Positions 1-8,462 of a DNA stretch of 49,776 bases are shown one piece after another. Under the pieces are notes generated by a model. It was not told the origin of the DNA and did no database searches. It saw only the letters and a list, made by a program, of their open reading frames with translations. Source of the stretch: Pseudomonas sp. UFMG81 (GTDB lineage: Bacteria; Pseudomonadota; Gammaproteobacteria; Pseudomonadales; Pseudomonadaceae). Where the stretch lies: assembly GCF_015354575.1 (NCBI RefSeq), contig NZ_JACAFQ010000037.1, positions 1 to 49,776 of the forward strand. The letters run 5' to 3'. The position numbers and the translations under genes are program-made. How positions within the stretch are numbered: position 1 is the first letter of the stretch; each line of letters starts with the position of its first letter.

Positions 1-285
1 AGATGTGCTTGCAGCGCCCTTGAGATCGAGCGCCGCCCGCGCGGCGCATCGCTGGCAAGCCAGCTCCCACATCTATTTCGGGCCAATCACTCCTGTGAGG
101 GTGCCGCTGTCCGCCTTGGTGCATGTCTCAAGTCGGGCGAGGCGCCAGTGGCGCCCACTCCAATACCGAGTCGAACCAACAAGGCGTACAGTGATGACCT
201 TTCAGGAGTAACTGGCCCGAAACAAATGTGGGAGCTGGCTTGCCAGCGATGCGCCGCGCGGGCGGCGCTCGATCTCATAGGCGCC
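1..285. repeat. REP-armed palindromic element, copy A
   Basis: Two 75-nt arms (21-95 and 203-277) are inverted copies of each other with only about four or five mismatches. Each arm contains a REP-like unit with the core GGAGCTGGCTTGCCAGC. Between the arms is a core bounded by a second inverted repeat (107-118 and 180-191, one mismatch) with the short palindrome GGCGCCAGTGGCGCC near its middle. The left boundary may lie outside the window. The same architecture, with the same 85-bp core length but reversed orientation, recurs at 46224-46507. No convincing coding sequence is present; short frames here only read through the palindromes. This accounts for most of the gene-free stretch before position 368. 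Confidence 0.85.
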
Positions 286-367
286 ATAACCCTCAAGGCC
301 TGCACCTGTTCGCCTCACCGCATCCCCACGACAAACACCCCCACGGACGACCCCAGGACCCAGCACG

Positions 368-1123
368 ATGCTCACCCAACTCGCCCTAACCCCCTTCGAC
401 TGGCTCCCCATCCTGCTCGCCATCGCCGCCGCCTACATCGTCTTCGGCATCGCTGGCTTCGGCACCGCGCTGGTCGCGGGCCCGGTACTGATTCACTTCA
501 TGCCCCTGTCACGGATCATCCCGCTGCTGGTGCTGCTGGACTTCGTCGCCGCCTTCGGCAACCTGCTGCCCTCGCGCAAGGACGTGGTGCGCGGCGAACT
601 GCTGCGCCTGCTGCCGTGCATGGCCGTGGGCTGCGCCCTGGGCGTGGTGTTCCTGCTGCGGCTCAAGTCCGACCTGTTGCTGCTGCTGATGGGCCTGTTC
701 GTTACGGCTTATGCGATCTACAGCCTGGCGGTGAAGGTACGCCCGGCGAACCTGTCCGGACTGTGGGCGGTGCCGATGGGCACGGTAGGCGGGTTGTTTG
801 GTGCGTTGTTCGGCAGTGGCGGGTTCCTCTATGCGATCTACCTGAGCGGCCGGCTGGCGTCCAAGGAGCAGGCGCGGGCCACCCAGAGCGCGCTGATCAG
901 TTGCAGCACGGTGGTGCGTCTGTCGCTGTTCCTGATCGCCGGCGTCTATGCCGACACCAGTCTGCTGCTTCTGGCGGCCTGCCTGCTGCCAGTGATGTTC
1001 ATCGGGTTGTGGTTCGGCCGGCGGCTAACGATGAAGCTGTCCCGCGAAGCCTTTGTGCGCCTGGTCACCTGGTTGGTGCTGGCCAGCGGCCTGGCGCTGA
1101 TCGGTCGCTACCTGAGCGCCTGA
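368..1123 (+). CDS. TauE/SafE family sulfite-exporter-like permease
   Basis: A 251-residue, very hydrophobic protein with about seven or eight predicted membrane segments, fitting the TauE/SafE (PF01925) anion exporter family. The two family half-repeats are visible: a glycine-rich stretch near residues 27-38 (AGFGTALVAGPV) and a second near 142-155 (GGLFGALFGSGGFL). Members are inner-membrane transporters linked to export of sulfite, sulfoacetate or related anions, but the substrate cannot be told from sequence. The gene stands alone between palindromic element A and the zinc-ribbon gene, so context adds little. The ATG at 368 is the first start, with a weak AGGA upstream. Family assignment is firm and substrate unknown. 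Confidence 0.85.
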   Translation: MLTQLALTPFDWLPILLAIAAAYIVFGIAGFGTALVAGPVLIHFMPLSRIIPLLVLLDFVAAFGNLLPSRKDVVRGELLRLLPCMAVGCALGVVFLLRLKSDLLLLLMGLFVTAYAIYSLAVKVRPANLSGLWAVPMGTVGGLFGALFGSGGFLYAIYLSGRLASKEQARATQSALISCSTVVRLSLFLIAGVYADTSLLLLAACLLPVMFIGLWFGRRLTMKLSREAFVRLVTWLVLASGLALIGRYLSA

Positions 1124-1131
1124 GCAGGCTG

Positions 1132-1137
1132 TAGAAT
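1132..1137 (+). promoter_or_regulatory. Candidate -10 box (TAGAAT) for the zinc-ribbon gene
   Basis: TAGAAT sits in the 50-bp gap before the ATG at 1174. No good -35 is seen. Similar TAGAAT hexamers lie before purL (10821) and purT (30114). Weak evidence without transcript data. Confidence 0.35.
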
Positions 1138-1173
1138 TGCGCCACTACCGCAGTCCGCAGGCCCGTTTCGTTC

Positions 1174-1731
1174 ATGAACACCCAGAGCATCATCGTCCCC
1201 AAACTGTCCACCGTGCCGTCCCACGAAGCCCGCTCGAGGGCCATCCTGCGCTGGCTGGTGCGCGAGAAGATCGTCGAGGAGCAGCTGACCACTTGCGGGC
1301 GCACCGGCAACCGCATGGGCCATGCCCTGGCGCAAGGTGCGCGCAAGGTCGCCCTGCACCCGGAAAAGCTGCCGCTCGATCAACAGGTCAACGGCCTGGA
1401 AGTGGTGCTCAAGCGCTGCATCTACACCCCCACCGACGGTTTCCTCGAAGAGGCCGGCTGCCCGGAGTGCCGGCGCGAGGTCGGCGAGCCGCTGTTCGAA
1501 AGCCTCGAGGAGTGGACGCCGGGGGTGAGCGACAACTTCACCTGCCCGCTGTGCGGCTTCGAGGACGACATCAATGGCTTTCTTTACTTGCAGCCATGTG
1601 CCTTTTCCAACCTCGGGTTCATCTTCAACAACTGGGGCGAGGCCGGGTTCACCCAGGCCTTCCTCGACAGCTTTGCCGACTGGCTCGATCAGCCGGTGGC
1701 GGTGGTGCAGGTAAAACTGCCACAAGGCTGA
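1174..1731 (+). CDS. Conserved hypothetical protein with a four-cysteine zinc-ribbon-like motif
   Basis: A 185-residue soluble protein I cannot assign to a named function. Two CxxC knuckles, C96-P-E-C99 and C124-P-L-C127, are separated by 24 residues, as expected for a zinc ribbon, and an aromatic-rich C-terminal third follows (NGFLYLQPCAF, GFIFNNWGEAGF). There is no signal peptide or membrane segment, so it is probably cytoplasmic. Homologs in pseudomonads have, as I recall, sometimes been labelled as sugar-transporter ATPases; no Walker A or B motif is present, so that label would be wrong. It lies just upstream of guaB in the same direction, but guaB has its own strong promoter, so co-function is not implied. 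Confidence 0.75.
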   Translation: MNTQSIIVPKLSTVPSHEARSRAILRWLVREKIVEEQLTTCGRTGNRMGHALAQGARKVALHPEKLPLDQQVNGLEVVLKRCIYTPTDGFLEEAGCPECRREVGEPLFESLEEWTPGVSDNFTCPLCGFEDDINGFLYLQPCAFSNLGFIFNNWGEAGFTQAFLDSFADWLDQPVAVVQVKLPQG

Positions 1732-1751
1732 CCGAAGGCCCTTATTTTGCA

Positions 1752-1780
1752 TTGAGCGGCGCGCCTTGGATGGGTATAAT
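1752..1780 (+). promoter_or_regulatory. Sigma-70 promoter of guaB
   Basis: TTGAGC (1752-1757), a 17-bp spacer and a perfect TATAAT (1775-1780), ending 37 bp before the guaB ATG. The -10 box is flanked by GGCGCGCC (1758-1765) and GGCGCGC (1781-1787). This would separate guaB transcription from the upstream gene. Confidence 0.8.
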
Positions 1781-1817
1781 GGCGCGCTTCCATTTTTCCC
1801 TCCCGGGAGCCCCCGCG

Positions 1818-3287
1818 ATGCTGCGTATCAGCCAAGAAGCCCTGACCTTCGACGATATCCTCCTTGTACCTGGCTACTCCGAGGTACTGCCCAATGAAGT
1901 CAGTCTCAAGACCCGTTTGACTCGTGGCATCGAGCTGAACATTCCCCTGGTCTCCGCCGCCATGGATACCGTGACCGAAGCGCGCCTGGCCATCGCCATG
2001 GCCCAGGAAGGCGGCATCGGCATCATCCACAAGAACATGACCATCGAGCAGCAGGCCGGCGAAGTGCGCAAGGTCAAGAAGTTCGAGGCTGGCGTGGTCA
2101 AAGACCCGATCACCATCGACGCTGACGCCACCGTGCGCGACCTGTTCGACCTGACCCGCCTGAACAACATCTCGGGTGTTCCGGTGCTGGAGAACGGCGA
2201 CCTGGTCGGTATCGTCACTTCCCGTGACGTGCGCTTCGAAACCCGCCTGGACGCCAAGGTCCGCGACGTGATGACCCCCAAAGAGCGTCTGGTCACCGTC
2301 CGCGAAGGCGCCGACAAGAACGAAGTCCGCGAGCTGCTGCACAAGCACCGCCTGGAAAAAGTCCTGATCGTCGACGACAAGTTCGCCCTCAAGGGCATGA
2401 TGACCGTCAAGGACATCGAAAAGGCCAAGGCCTACCCGCTGGCGAGCAAGGACGACCAAGGTCGCCTGCGCGTCGGCGCCGCGGTCGGCACCGGCAAGGA
2501 CACCGGTGAGCGCGTTGCTGCCCTGGTGGCTGCTGGCGTTGACGTGGTGGTGGTCGACACCGCCCACGGTCACTCCAAAGGCGTGATCGACCGCGTGCGT
2601 TGGGTCAAAGAGACCTACCCGCAAGTGCAGGTGATCGGCGGCAACATCGCCACTGGCGCCGCCGCCAAGGCCCTGGCCGAAGCCGGCGCCGACGCCGTCA
2701 AGGTCGGTATCGGCCCAGGCTCGATCTGCACCACCCGTATCGTCGCCGGTGTCGGCGTGCCGCAGATCAGCGCCATCGCCAACGTCGCCGCCGCACTGGA
2801 AGGCACTGGCGTGCCCCTGATCGCCGATGGCGGTATCCGTTTCTCCGGTGACCTGTCCAAGGCCATCGTTGCCGGTGCGTCCTGCGTGATGATGGGTTCG
2901 ATGTTCGCCGGTACCGAAGAAGCCCCGGGCGAAGTCGAGCTGTTCCAGGGCCGCTCGTACAAGGCTTACCGCGGCATGGGCTCGTTGGGTGCCATGGCGC
3001 AGGCGCAGGGCTCCTCCGACCGTTACTTCCAGGACTCCTCGGCCGGTGCCGAGAAGCTGGTACCGGAAGGTATCGAAGGCCGCGTCCCGTACAAAGGCGC
3101 CCTGGCCGCGATCATCCACCAGCTGATGGGCGGCCTGCGTTCGTCCATGGGCTACACCGGCAGCGCGACCATCGAAGAGATGCGCACCAAGCCGGAGTTC
3201 GTGCGCATCACCGGCGCCGGCATGGCCGAGTCCCACGTGCATGACGTGCAGATCACCAAAGAAGCCCCTAACTACCGCGTAGGCTAA
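1818..3287 (+). CDS. guaB: Inosine-5'-monophosphate dehydrogenase
   Basis: GuaB oxidises IMP to XMP with NAD+, the first committed and rate-limiting step of GMP synthesis in the cytoplasm. The 489-residue product has the family's usual length. It shows an N-terminal TIM-barrel part, a CBS-domain pair inserted at about residues 92-205, and the catalytic loop GPGSICTTR with active-site Cys304, followed by the IMP-binding segment ADGGIRFSGD. The reading frame stays open far upstream (to about 1137), but the ATG at 1818 is chosen because it follows GGGAG at good spacing and the sigma-70 promoter, and gives the canonical N-terminus MLRISQEALTFDD. guaA follows 78 bp downstream after a small hairpin. 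Confidence 0.98.
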   Translation: MLRISQEALTFDDILLVPGYSEVLPNEVSLKTRLTRGIELNIPLVSAAMDTVTEARLAIAMAQEGGIGIIHKNMTIEQQAGEVRKVKKFEAGVVKDPITIDADATVRDLFDLTRLNNISGVPVLENGDLVGIVTSRDVRFETRLDAKVRDVMTPKERLVTVREGADKNEVRELLHKHRLEKVLIVDDKFALKGMMTVKDIEKAKAYPLASKDDQGRLRVGAAVGTGKDTGERVAALVAAGVDVVVVDTAHGHSKGVIDRVRWVKETYPQVQVIGGNIATGAAAKALAEAGADAVKVGIGPGSICTTRIVAGVGVPQISAIANVAAALEGTGVPLIADGGIRFSGDLSKAIVAGASCVMMGSMFAGTEEAPGEVELFQGRSYKAYRGMGSLGAMAQAQGSSDRYFQDSSAGAEKLVPEGIEGRVPYKGALAAIIHQLMGGLRSSMGYTGSATIEEMRTKPEFVRITGAGMAESHVHDVQITKEAPNYRVG

Positions 3288-3308
3288 GGCTTCCAGCAAT
3301 TACCGAAC

Positions 3309-3329
3309 GGGGCTGTCATAAACAGCCCC
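3309..3329 (+). terminator. Intercistronic hairpin between guaB and guaA
   Basis: GGGGCTGT / ACAGCCCC form an 8-bp perfect stem with a 5-nt loop, followed by a weak T-containing tail (CGTCGTTT). It could partly terminate or stabilise the guaB message; read-through into guaA is likely. Confidence 0.5.
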
Positions 3330-3365
3330 GCGTCGTTTCAAGATTCCCACTGACGAGATTGAGTC

Positions 3366-4943
3366 ATGGCCCTCGACATTCACGCTCACCGCATCCTGAT
3401 CCTCGACTTCGGTTCCCAGTACACCCAGCTGATCGCCCGCCGCGTGCGCGAAATCGGCGTGTACTGCGAACTGCACCCGTTCGACATGGACGATGAAGCG
3501 ATCCGCGAATTCAACCCGCGCGGCATCATCCTGGCCGGTGGCCCCGAGTCGGTCCACGAAGCCAACAGCCCACGTGCCCCGCAGGCCGTGTTCGACCTGA
3601 AAGTCCCGGTACTGGGCATCTGCTACGGCATGCAGACCATGGCCGAGCAGATGGGCGGCAAGGTCGAAGGTTCCGAGCTGCGCGAGTTCGGCTACGCCCG
3701 CGTTGACGTGGTCGGCAAGAGCCGCCTGCTCGACGGCATCGAAGACCACGTCGACGATGACGGCGTGCTGGGCCTGGACGTGTGGATGAGCCACGGTGAC
3801 AAGGTCACCCAGATGCCGGGCAACTTCAACGTGCTGGCCAGCACCCCGAGCTGCCCGATTGCCGGCATGTACGACGACGCCCTGGGCTACTACGGCGTGC
3901 AGTTCCACCCGGAAGTGACCCACACCAAGCAAGGTGGTCGCATCCTGTCCCGCTTCGTCCAGGACATCTGCGGCTGTGAAGCCCTGTGGACCCCGTCGAA
4001 CATCGTCGAAGACGCCATCGCCCAGGTGCGCGAGCAAGTCGGTTCGGCCAACGTCCTGCTGGGTCTGTCCGGCGGCGTCGACAGCTCGGTGGTTGCGGCG
4101 CTGCTGCACCGCGCCATCGGCGACCAGCTGACCTGCGTGTTCGTCGACAATGGCCTGCTGCGCCTGCACGAAGGTGACCAGGTGATGGCCATGTTCAAGG
4201 AGAACATGGGCGTCAAGGTGATCCGCGCCGACGCCGAGAAGCAGTTCCTCGACAACCTGGAAGGCGAAGCCGACCCGGAGAAGAAGCGCAAGATCATCGG
4301 CCGCACCTTCATCGACGTGTTCGATGCCGAAGCCAGCAAGCTGGACAACATCCAGTTCCTCGCCCAGGGCACCATCTACCCCGACGTGATCGAGTCGGCC
4401 GGCGCCAAGAGCGGCAAGGCCCACGTGATCAAGTCGCACCACAACGTCGGTGGCCTGCCGGAGGAAATGAACCTCAAGCTGGTCGAGCCGCTGCGTGAGC
4501 TGTTCAAGGACGAAGTGCGCAAGATCGGCCTGGAACTGGGCCTGCCGTACGACATGGTCTACCGCCACCCGTTCCCAGGTCCAGGCCTGGGCGTGCGCAT
4601 CCTCGGTGAAGTGAAGAAGGAATACGCCGACATCCTGCGTCGTGCCGACCACATCTTCATCGAAGAACTGCGCAAGGCCGACTGGTACCACAAGACCAGC
4701 CAGGCGTTCGTGGTGTTCCAGCCGGTCAAGTCGGTGGGCGTCGTCGGCGACGGCCGTCGCTACGCCTGGGTCGTGGCGCTGCGCGCCGTCGAGACCGTGG
4801 ACTTCATGACTGCGCGTTGGGCGCACCTGCCGTACGAGCTGCTGGAAACCGTCAGCGGCCGTATCATCAACGAAATCGCCGGTATCTCCCGCGTCACCTA
4901 CGACGTGTCGAGCAAGCCGCCTGCCACTATCGAGTGGGAGTGA
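3366..4943 (+). CDS. guaA: GMP synthase (glutamine-hydrolysing)
   Basis: GuaA converts XMP to GMP using ATP and glutamine, following GuaB. The 525-residue protein shows a class I glutamine amidotransferase domain (about residues 8-205) with nucleophile Cys86 in GICYGMQ and the His181/Glu183 pair in FHPE. An ATP-pyrophosphatase domain follows with the P-loop LSGGVDSS near residues 234-241, and then the C-terminal dimerisation domain ending in KPPATIEWE. The start at 3366 gives the normal N-terminus and length. It follows guaB in the same direction and is closed by a strong hairpin shared with the convergent sulfatase gene. Confidence 0.98.
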   Translation: MALDIHAHRILILDFGSQYTQLIARRVREIGVYCELHPFDMDDEAIREFNPRGIILAGGPESVHEANSPRAPQAVFDLKVPVLGICYGMQTMAEQMGGKVEGSELREFGYARVDVVGKSRLLDGIEDHVDDDGVLGLDVWMSHGDKVTQMPGNFNVLASTPSCPIAGMYDDALGYYGVQFHPEVTHTKQGGRILSRFVQDICGCEALWTPSNIVEDAIAQVREQVGSANVLLGLSGGVDSSVVAALLHRAIGDQLTCVFVDNGLLRLHEGDQVMAMFKENMGVKVIRADAEKQFLDNLEGEADPEKKRKIIGRTFIDVFDAEASKLDNIQFLAQGTIYPDVIESAGAKSGKAHVIKSHHNVGGLPEEMNLKLVEPLRELFKDEVRKIGLELGLPYDMVYRHPFPGPGLGVRILGEVKKEYADILRRADHIFIEELRKADWYHKTSQAFVVFQPVKSVGVVGDGRRYAWVVALRAVETVDFMTARWAHLPYELLETVSGRIINEIAGISRVTYDVSSKPPATIEWE

Positions 4944-4951
4944 GTTGAGCC

Positions 4952-4977
4952 ACAAGGGCGCCGCAAGGCGCCCTTGT
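4952..4977. terminator. Hairpin between convergent guaA and the sulfatase gene
   Basis: An 11-bp perfect stem (ACAAGGGCGCC / GGCGCCCTTGT) with a GCAA tetraloop, in the 48-bp gap between two convergent genes. No long T-run follows on either strand, but stem strength and position suggest bidirectional termination. Confidence 0.7.
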
Positions 4978-4991
4978 CGTATCTGCCCCGA

Positions 4992-6872
4992 TCATTCGCG
5001 CTGTTCCGGCTCCTTTGAGAAAAACGCCTTCTGATACGCGTCATAGGACAGCAAGCGGTTCTTCGTGGCTGTGAACGCGTCGCCCTCGACAGGTTGCGGG
5101 TGCCTTTCCTGCGGATCATCCTCCAGGTGGTAGCGCACCAGGGTGTCCGGGCTGTACTCGTAGATGTACTTGTACGGGTGCTCCACCAGCGCCGACGACA
5201 GCTGGTCGAAGAACGTCGACATGAAGAACGCCCGCTTGTCGTGGGGGCGCAGCAGGCTGATGCCTTGCACCTTGAAGGTCGCATCGGTCACGCCGAAGAA
5301 GTCCGCCACGGTGGGGGCGATATCGGTCTGCTGGCTGGTGGTGGCGGCGGGTTTGGGCAGCGTCGTGCCCTTGGCCCAGAAAATCAGTGGCACGGTCACT
5401 TCTTCTTCGTGCATGGAGGAGTTGTGAATGAACAGCCCATGTTCGCCAAACGACTCGCCATGGTCGCCCACCAGCACGAACAAGGTGGAATCGAGCAGGC
5501 CCGACGTTTCGAAACTTTCGAGGGTCTGCCCCACCAAGGTGTCGGTTGCTTTTATGCACGCCTCGTACTTTTCCAGCGCAGGCTGCGAGGCGGAGGTGTC
5601 CGTGCAGTCGTAGGGGTAGTGGGCCGCACTTGGGAAGTACAGGGCGATGAAACCTTTACCTGACTGGTTGATGGCTTGCAGGTAGGGAATGCTGGACGCA
5701 TAGAGCAGTTCATCGCTGTGGCCAAAGCTGCTGCTGTTCTGTGCAAGGCTGTTGGCGGGCGCGATGTCCGCCACCGAATAGGCCTTGGAGACGCCGATGG
5801 ACTTGAGGAAACCGTCCATGTTCTCGAATTGCAGGAACAAGGAGCTGAAGGCGACCGCTTCCATGTTGTGCCTCTGTTTCAGCTCATGGATTACGCCAGG
5901 CTGGTACAGGTGCATCGCCTCCTTGATTTCAACGCCGGGGTAGGCGTGCTGCCCGGTGAAGATCGAGTAATAGCCTTTGGAGGAGTGCGGCACCGTGACA
6001 TACGATTTGGTCAGCATGCCCTCGCGGGAAAGACGGTCGAAGGTGGGGTAGCGTTCGGCGGTGTCGATGCCCGCACCGAAGATGCTGTTCCAGCGCACCG
6101 ACTCCATGACGATGAACACCAGGTTCTTGAACGCAGGCGCTGGTGAGGCGTCGATTCTGGGCAGCGCATTGATGGCCGACAGCGGGTAGGCGGGCTGTTC
6201 GAAGGGCAGCAGGTTGGCATTCTGGCTGGCGTTCAGGCCGCTGGTGTTCTTCAGTGCCGCGACCAGCGGGCTGGTGACGATGTTCTCATTCAGGTCGTAG
6301 CGGGCGTCCTTCGCGTAGAGGGCGCCTAGCAGCAGGCCGCACAGCAGCACGGCCAGCCCCGCCTTTGCGGGCCGCGAGTGGGGTGTTGGCGGGCGTTTGA
6401 ACGCTCGGTAGGTGGCAATGCCCACCAGCGACCAGGTGGCCAGGTAAGCCAGGAACAGCACGAACACGATGAACCGGAAGGTCAGGCCAAAGCCGGCCAA
6501 CTGGTTGAGGAACACCTGGGCGCCCGACGTGAGGTTGCTGGCGTTCTGCAGGCTGTAGTGGATCAGCGCCCAGTCCAGCGGTTTGAGCCACAGCTCCCTT
6601 ACGCGCATGTCTATCAACAGGAACAGCAGCAGGGCGCCGGCCAGCAGGGCGATCAGGAAGAAGTTGTAGCGGTGCCTGCGCAGCGTGGTGATCGCCAGCA
6701 GGTAGACCAGCGCGGCAAGCAGCAGGTCCTGCAACAGGTACAGGCAGAGACTGGCCAGGTCGGTGTCGATCCAGCGGCTGGAGAAGTAGCTGATCAGGAT
6801 GATCTTCGGTACCAGCAGCAAGGCAACGGCAAACAGCAACGTGACCCCAAGCAAATGGTTGTTTCGTTCCAT
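4992..6872 (-). CDS. LtaS / phosphoethanolamine-transferase-type membrane sulfatase-family protein
   Basis: A 626-residue inner-membrane protein with about five hydrophobic segments in the first 190 residues and a large periplasmic sulfatase-fold domain (PF00884) from about residue 248. Visible metal and active-site motifs are VMES with Glu257, a probable nucleophile serine in PHSSKG (297-298), and VGDHGESFGEHG with Asp470 and His471, with His488 after it. The family includes lipoteichoic acid synthases, OpgB-type phosphoglycerol transferases and EptA-type phosphoethanolamine transferases, so transfer of a phosphorylated head group to an envelope glycan or lipid is likely; the acceptor is unknown. 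GGGGAG precedes the ATG. It is convergent with guaA and divergent from the multicopper oxidase. Confidence 0.8.
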   Translation of the reverse strand: MERNNHLLGVTLLFAVALLLVPKIILISYFSSRWIDTDLASLCLYLLQDLLLAALVYLLAITTLRRHRYNFFLIALLAGALLLFLLIDMRVRELWLKPLDWALIHYSLQNASNLTSGAQVFLNQLAGFGLTFRFIVFVLFLAYLATWSLVGIATYRAFKRPPTPHSRPAKAGLAVLLCGLLLGALYAKDARYDLNENIVTSPLVAALKNTSGLNASQNANLLPFEQPAYPLSAINALPRIDASPAPAFKNLVFIVMESVRWNSIFGAGIDTAERYPTFDRLSREGMLTKSYVTVPHSSKGYYSIFTGQHAYPGVEIKEAMHLYQPGVIHELKQRHNMEAVAFSSLFLQFENMDGFLKSIGVSKAYSVADIAPANSLAQNSSSFGHSDELLYASSIPYLQAINQSGKGFIALYFPSAAHYPYDCTDTSASQPALEKYEACIKATDTLVGQTLESFETSGLLDSTLFVLVGDHGESFGEHGLFIHNSSMHEEEVTVPLIFWAKGTTLPKPAATTSQQTDIAPTVADFFGVTDATFKVQGISLLRPHDKRAFFMSTFFDQLSSALVEHPYKYIYEYSPDTLVRYHLEDDPQERHPQPVEGDAFTATKNRLLSYDAYQKAFFSKEPEQRE

Positions 6873-7079
6873 GGTGCTGCGCTCCCCCGAGTCCCTGGCC
6901 CCATGACATCACTTAAGCAGCACGCCCTTGTTTGGGCAAGAAAGCCTCTGCGCCAGGGCTTGCAGACGCCTGCGGCAAGACTTCACTTAATCTTTCGCAA
7001 ATGCAGGTGTATCGTATTCGCCCTTCATTGCCGGCCCCGCTGGCCGACAGATTGCGCAGAACACGAGGTACCCGCACCG

Positions 7080-8462
7080 ATGTCCTTTACCCGTCGACAA
7101 ATGCTCAAAGGCCTGACCGGCCTTGTAGTGGTAGGCCTGGGCGCCGGGGGCGCGGCGCGTTACTGGCTGGGCAAGGTCGAGGACGACAACGCCGGGCACG
7201 ACTACGAACTGATCGCCGCACCGCTGGACGTCGAGTTGGTGCCAGGCTTCAAGACCGAAGCCTGGGCCTTCGGGCCTTCGGCACCGGGCACCGAGCTGCG
7301 GGTGCGCCAGGGTACCTGGCTGCGAGTTCGCTTCATCAACCACCTGCCGGTGGAAACCACCATTCATTGGCATGGCATCCGCCTGCCGCTGGAAATGGAC
7401 GGCGTGCCTTATGTGTCGCAGTTGCCGGTCAAGCCGGGCGAGTACTTCGACTACAAGTTCAAGGTGCCGGACGCGGGCAGCTACTGGTACCACCCACATG
7501 TCAGCAGCTCCGAAGAGCTCGGCCGCGGCCTGGTCGGCCCGCTGATCGTCGAGGAGCGCGAACCGACCGGGTTCCTGCATGAGCGCACCCTGAGCCTGAA
7601 GAACTGGCACGTGGACGAGCAGGGCGCCTGGATGCCTTTCAGCGTGCCGCGCGAGGCCGCGCGCAACGGCACTGCCGGGCGCCTGATCACCATCAACGGC
7701 CAGGCCGACTCGGTTACCGAGCTGCCCGCCGGGCACGTGGTGCGGGTGCGCCTGCTGAACCTGGACAATACCTGGACCTACCGGCTCAACCTCAAGGGCA
7801 ACTGCGAGGCGATGATCTACGCCCTCGACGGCAACCCGATCACGCCGCGCCCGCTGGACGACGACTACTGGCTCGGCCCGGGCATGCGCATCTGCCTGGC
7901 CATCCGCATTCCCCAGGCGGGCGAAGAAATTTCCCTGCGTGACGGTTTCGTGCGCCTGGGCACCTTGCGTTCGGTGCCCAGCAGCGAGGCGCCGGGCGAC
8001 TGGCCCAAGGCGCTGCCGCCCAACCCGGTCGCCGAGCCGGACCTGGAGAATGCCGAGAAGCTCAACTTCAATTTCGAATGGGTCGGCAAGGTGTCGGTGA
8101 ACACCGACAACGGCAAGCCGCCGAGCCTGTGGCAGATCAACGGCCAGGCCTGGGACATCACCGACAAGACCTGCGCCGACCGGCCGATCGCCACGCTCAC
8201 GCGGGGTAAGAGCTATATCCTCGAATTGAAGAATATGACCCAGTACCAGCACCCGATCCACCTGCACGGCATGAGTTTCAAGGTGATCGCCTCCAATCGC
8301 CGCAAGATCGTCGAACCGTGGTTCACCGACACCTACTTGCTGGGCAAGAACGAGCGCGCCCAGGTGGCGCTGGTGGCGGATAACCCGGGTACCTGGATGT
8401 TCCATTGCCACGTCATCGACCACATGGAAACCGGCCTGATGGCCGCGATCGCGGTGGTCTGA
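7080..8462 (+). CDS. Tat-exported multicopper oxidase
   Basis: A 460-residue three-cupredoxin oxidase that should couple one-electron oxidation of a metal or phenolic substrate to reduction of O2 in the periplasm. All four copper signatures are present: HWH at 96-98, HPH at 138-140, HPIHLHG near residue 388, and the C-terminal HCHVIDHMETGLM with Cys443 and the axial Met at 454. The N-terminus has a twin-arginine signal (FTRRQMLK, Arg5-Arg6) followed by a hydrophobic stretch. The frame is open far upstream, but only the ATG at 7080 places the Tat signal first. There is no methionine-rich insert of the CueO type, so copper oxidation is not certain. Its stop overlaps the tadA start by one base. 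Confidence 0.92.
   Translation: MSFTRRQMLKGLTGLVVVGLGAGGAARYWLGKVEDDNAGHDYELIAAPLDVELVPGFKTEAWAFGPSAPGTELRVRQGTWLRVRFINHLPVETTIHWHGIRLPLEMDGVPYVSQLPVKPGEYFDYKFKVPDAGSYWYHPHVSSSEELGRGLVGPLIVEEREPTGFLHERTLSLKNWHVDEQGAWMPFSVPREAARNGTAGRLITINGQADSVTELPAGHVVRVRLLNLDNTWTYRLNLKGNCEAMIYALDGNPITPRPLDDDYWLGPGMRICLAIRIPQAGEEISLRDGFVRLGTLRSVPSSEAPGDWPKALPPNPVAEPDLENAEKLNFNFEWVGKVSVNTDNGKPPSLWQINGQAWDITDKTCADRPIATLTRGKSYILELKNMTQYQHPIHLHGMSFKVIASNRRKIVEPWFTDTYLLGKNERAQVALVADNPGTWMFHCHVIDHMETGLMAAIAVV

Noticed and set aside
1..300. Short coding frames across palindromic element A, and similar ones across copy B
   Set aside because: They translate REP arms in both orientations and have no ribosome sites or family similarity.
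1137..1817. N-terminal extension of the guaB reading frame
   Set aside because: It overlaps the zinc-ribbon gene in another frame and lacks family similarity; promoter and ribosome site support 1818.
1689..4955. Long open frames antisense to guaB and guaA
   Set aside because: Compositional shadows of two well-identified genes.
6378..7079. Upstream extension of the multicopper oxidase frame
   Set aside because: It reads through the divergent sulfatase gene and would bury the Tat signal peptide.
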